Shown: positions 4,117 to 5,264 of the stretch, one piece after another
How the letters are laid out: the number at the start of each line of letters is the position of its first letter
How positions within the stretch are numbered: position 1 is the first letter of the stretch
Assembly: GCA_030145265.1 (NCBI GenBank)
Contig: JAQYWA010000170.1
Coordinates: 1 to 5,264 of the forward strand
DNA: 5,264 nucleotides
Reading direction: 5' to 3'
From: Desulfuromonas sp.
GTDB taxonomy: Bacteria; Desulfobacterota; Desulfuromonadia; Desulfuromonadales; Trichloromonadaceae
Position numbers and translations under genes: made by a program
The notes under the pieces: model-generated
The model's database searches: none
What the model saw: only the letters and a program-made list of their open reading frames with translations
What the model was told of the DNA's origin: nothing

Positions 4117-5073
4117 ATGTCCGATTCCATCCTGATGCAAATCCTCACCGTTATCGGCGACGAAATCGCCCGCATGTGGTGGTTCTTCCTGCTTTCCATC
4201 GTGCTGGTTGGCCTGATCAAGGGCTACCGACTCGATTTGCGCATCCGCGACTCGATCAACCGGGCCGGGGTGTTCGGCATCGTGCTGGCCGTAGCGGTCG
4301 GCATGGTCTCGCCCCTGTGCGCCTGCGGCATCTTGCCGGTGGTGATCTCGCTGGCCATGATGGGTACACCCATCGCGCCGCTGATCGCCCTGCTGGTCAC
4401 CTCGCCGGTGATGGGGCCCGACGCCCTGCTTCTGACCTACAGCGGACTCGGCATGGAATTCGCTGTGCTCAAGGTGAACGGTGCCGCAGTGCTCGGCCTT
4501 GGTGCCGGCCTGGTCACCCAATTGCTGGTCAACCAGGGGTTTCTGGCCGGCGACCTGGTGCGGCTCAAACCGGTCTACCGCGACGACGGCAGCCTGGCCT
4601 CTTCCGCCGAGATCGGCGCGGCTGCCGGGATCGAAGTCAAGAGCATGAGCATCGTTCCGCGAGCCAGCAAGCTGCGCTTTATCTTCGACCGCACCCTCGA
4701 CGCCGGACTGTTCGTCGGCAAATATCTGCTGCTGGCCATCGTCCTTGAAGCGTTCATCGTCATCCTGATCCCGATGTCCTGGATCACCGTGCTGGCCGGG
4801 CAAAAGAGCGTCGGCTCGGTGCTGGTGGCCGCCATGGTCGGGCTGCCGCTGCCGACCAACCAGATTCCGATCATCCCTATCCTCGCCGGCCTGCTTGAAC
4901 GGGGAATGGATCGCGGCGCCGCCTTGACCCTGCTGCTGGCCGGACCGGTTTCGAGCATCCCGGCGATCATCGCCCTGTTCGGCATGTTCCGCAAGCGGGT
5001 GGTGCTGACGTACCTCGCCGTCAGCCTGTCCCTTTCGGTGCTGCTCGGCTGGTTTTACCAGTTGTTTTCCTGA
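4117..5073 (+). CDS. Multi-pass permease of the DUF318/ArsP (PF03773) type
   Basis: This is a 318-residue inner-membrane protein of the predicted-permease family whose studied members export organoarsenicals (ArsP) or have been linked to Cu/Zn efflux. An N-terminal bundle has hydrophobic segments at about 20-34, 52-66, 72-94 and 116-138. A soluble loop follows (about 145-195, containing DDGSLASSAEIGAAAG), then a C-terminal bundle with segments at about 196-220, 224-243, 248-262, 268-290 and 295-315. The first half holds the family motif SPLCACGILPVV (65-76) with Cys68 and Cys70. The second half has the pseudo-repeat GLPLPTNQIPIIPILAGLLERGM. Length is normal. The substrate cannot be deduced; the CxC pair favours a thiol-seeking metal or metalloid. 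The start is ATG 4117, whose ribosome site lies in a hairpin. The lipoprotein gene downstream begins 65 bases after its stop and may be co-transcribed. Confidence 0.9.
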   Translation: MSDSILMQILTVIGDEIARMWWFFLLSIVLVGLIKGYRLDLRIRDSINRAGVFGIVLAVAVGMVSPLCACGILPVVISLAMMGTPIAPLIALLVTSPVMGPDALLLTYSGLGMEFAVLKVNGAAVLGLGAGLVTQLLVNQGFLAGDLVRLKPVYRDDGSLASSAEIGAAAGIEVKSMSIVPRASKLRFIFDRTLDAGLFVGKYLLLAIVLEAFIVILIPMSWITVLAGQKSVGSVLVAAMVGLPLPTNQIPIIPILAGLLERGMDRGAALTLLLAGPVSSIPAIIALFGMFRKRVVLTYLAVSLSLSVLLGWFYQLFS

Positions 5074-5138
5074 TGAACTTCTGACCGGCCTGCCTGCTGT
5101 GCAGACGGATTTTCGCCAGTTTCCCCGGAGGTGTCCCT

Positions 5139-5264
5139 GTGAGACTGCTCCTTCTACTGACTTTGCTTCTTGGCGCCTGCGCCGGCTCTCCCGGTATTCC
5201 CGCTCCGCCGCAAATTTTAAAAAATGTCGAAATTCACCAGGATACCCTGTGGGACGGTCGGATC
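5139..5264 (+). CDS. Lipoprotein N-terminus, possibly a beta-helix protein (runs off window)
   Basis: A GTG start at 5139 follows a strong GGAGG ribosome binding site (5127-5131) at 7 bases. The first 42 codons encode MRLLLLLTLLLGACAGSPG, a short lipoprotein signal with lipobox LGAC. Signal peptidase II should cleave before Cys14, and Ala15-Gly16 at +2/+3 suggests outer-membrane sorting. A proline-rich linker (PAPPQ) leads to NVEIHQDTLWDGRI (29-42). The D-T-x-W-x-G-R pattern resembles the opening strand of right-handed beta-helix proteins of the periplasm and surface, but the visible part is too short to be sure. It lies 65 bases after the permease on the same strand, with no clear terminator between them, so an operon is possible. 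The stop and most of the protein are outside the window. Confidence 0.8.
   Translation, partial: MRLLLLLTLLLGACAGSPGIPAPPQILKNVEIHQDTLWDGRI

Noticed and set aside
3976..4803. 275-codon minus-strand open frame opposite the permease
   Set aside because: The product is a His/Gln/Asp-rich shadow typical of the antisense of a GC-rich membrane protein gene, and it would end inside the intergenic repeat.

Overview
The window reads as chromosomal DNA from a GC-rich anaerobic bacterium, most likely a Desulfuromonas/Geobacter/Pelobacter-type organism (formerly Deltaproteobacteria). This is inferred from the strong GC preference at third codon positions, the thiF-thiS-thiG arrangement with a cysteine-poor ThiF, an FmdE-family protein, and short palindromic intergenic repeats of a kind I associate with that group. 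No database search was possible.

Left third, minus strand (1-1740): a thiamine thiazole-synthesis operon. Reading leftward, the order is a candidate promoter (about 1736-1708), a TPP (THI-box) riboswitch (1690-1600), an intrinsic terminator (1581-1556), thiF (1549-743), thiS (729-529), a 213-nt gap filled by a large palindromic repeat, and the start of thiG (314, running off the window). The control logic can be read directly. A 7-nt segment at the 3' edge of the riboswitch can pair with the terminator's first arm, and the same segment is needed for the riboswitch's closing P1 helix. Bound TPP should therefore favour termination just before thiF. ThiF would adenylate ThiS, and sulfurated ThiS would feed ThiG.

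Middle, plus strand (1732-3318): a 21-nt inverted repeat lies between the divergent promoters. It is followed by a 106-aa, helix-rich protein of unknown function (1870-2190) with a good ribosome binding site, a palindromic repeat over its stop codon, and a strong intrinsic terminator (2270-2307). Next is the most unusual gene, a 293-aa single-domain AAA protein (2437-3318). The overall AAA fold signature is clear, but the Walker A lysine is Ile, the Walker B Asp-Glu pair is Ser-Asp, the sensor-1 Asn is Tyr and the aromatic pore loop is absent. Both arginine-finger positions remain. This looks like a pseudo-ATPase that is kept as an intact gene.

Right third, plus strand (3374-5264): an FmdE-family metal-binding-type protein (3374-3856), a 260-nt intergenic region with a second palindromic repeat related to the first, a multi-pass permease of the DUF318/ArsP type with a CxCG motif (4117-5073), and the first 42 codons of a lipoprotein that may begin a beta-helix protein (5139 onward). 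The AAA and permease genes each carry a GAGA/TCTC palindrome that covers the ribosome binding site and ends one base before the start codon, a shared feature worth checking.
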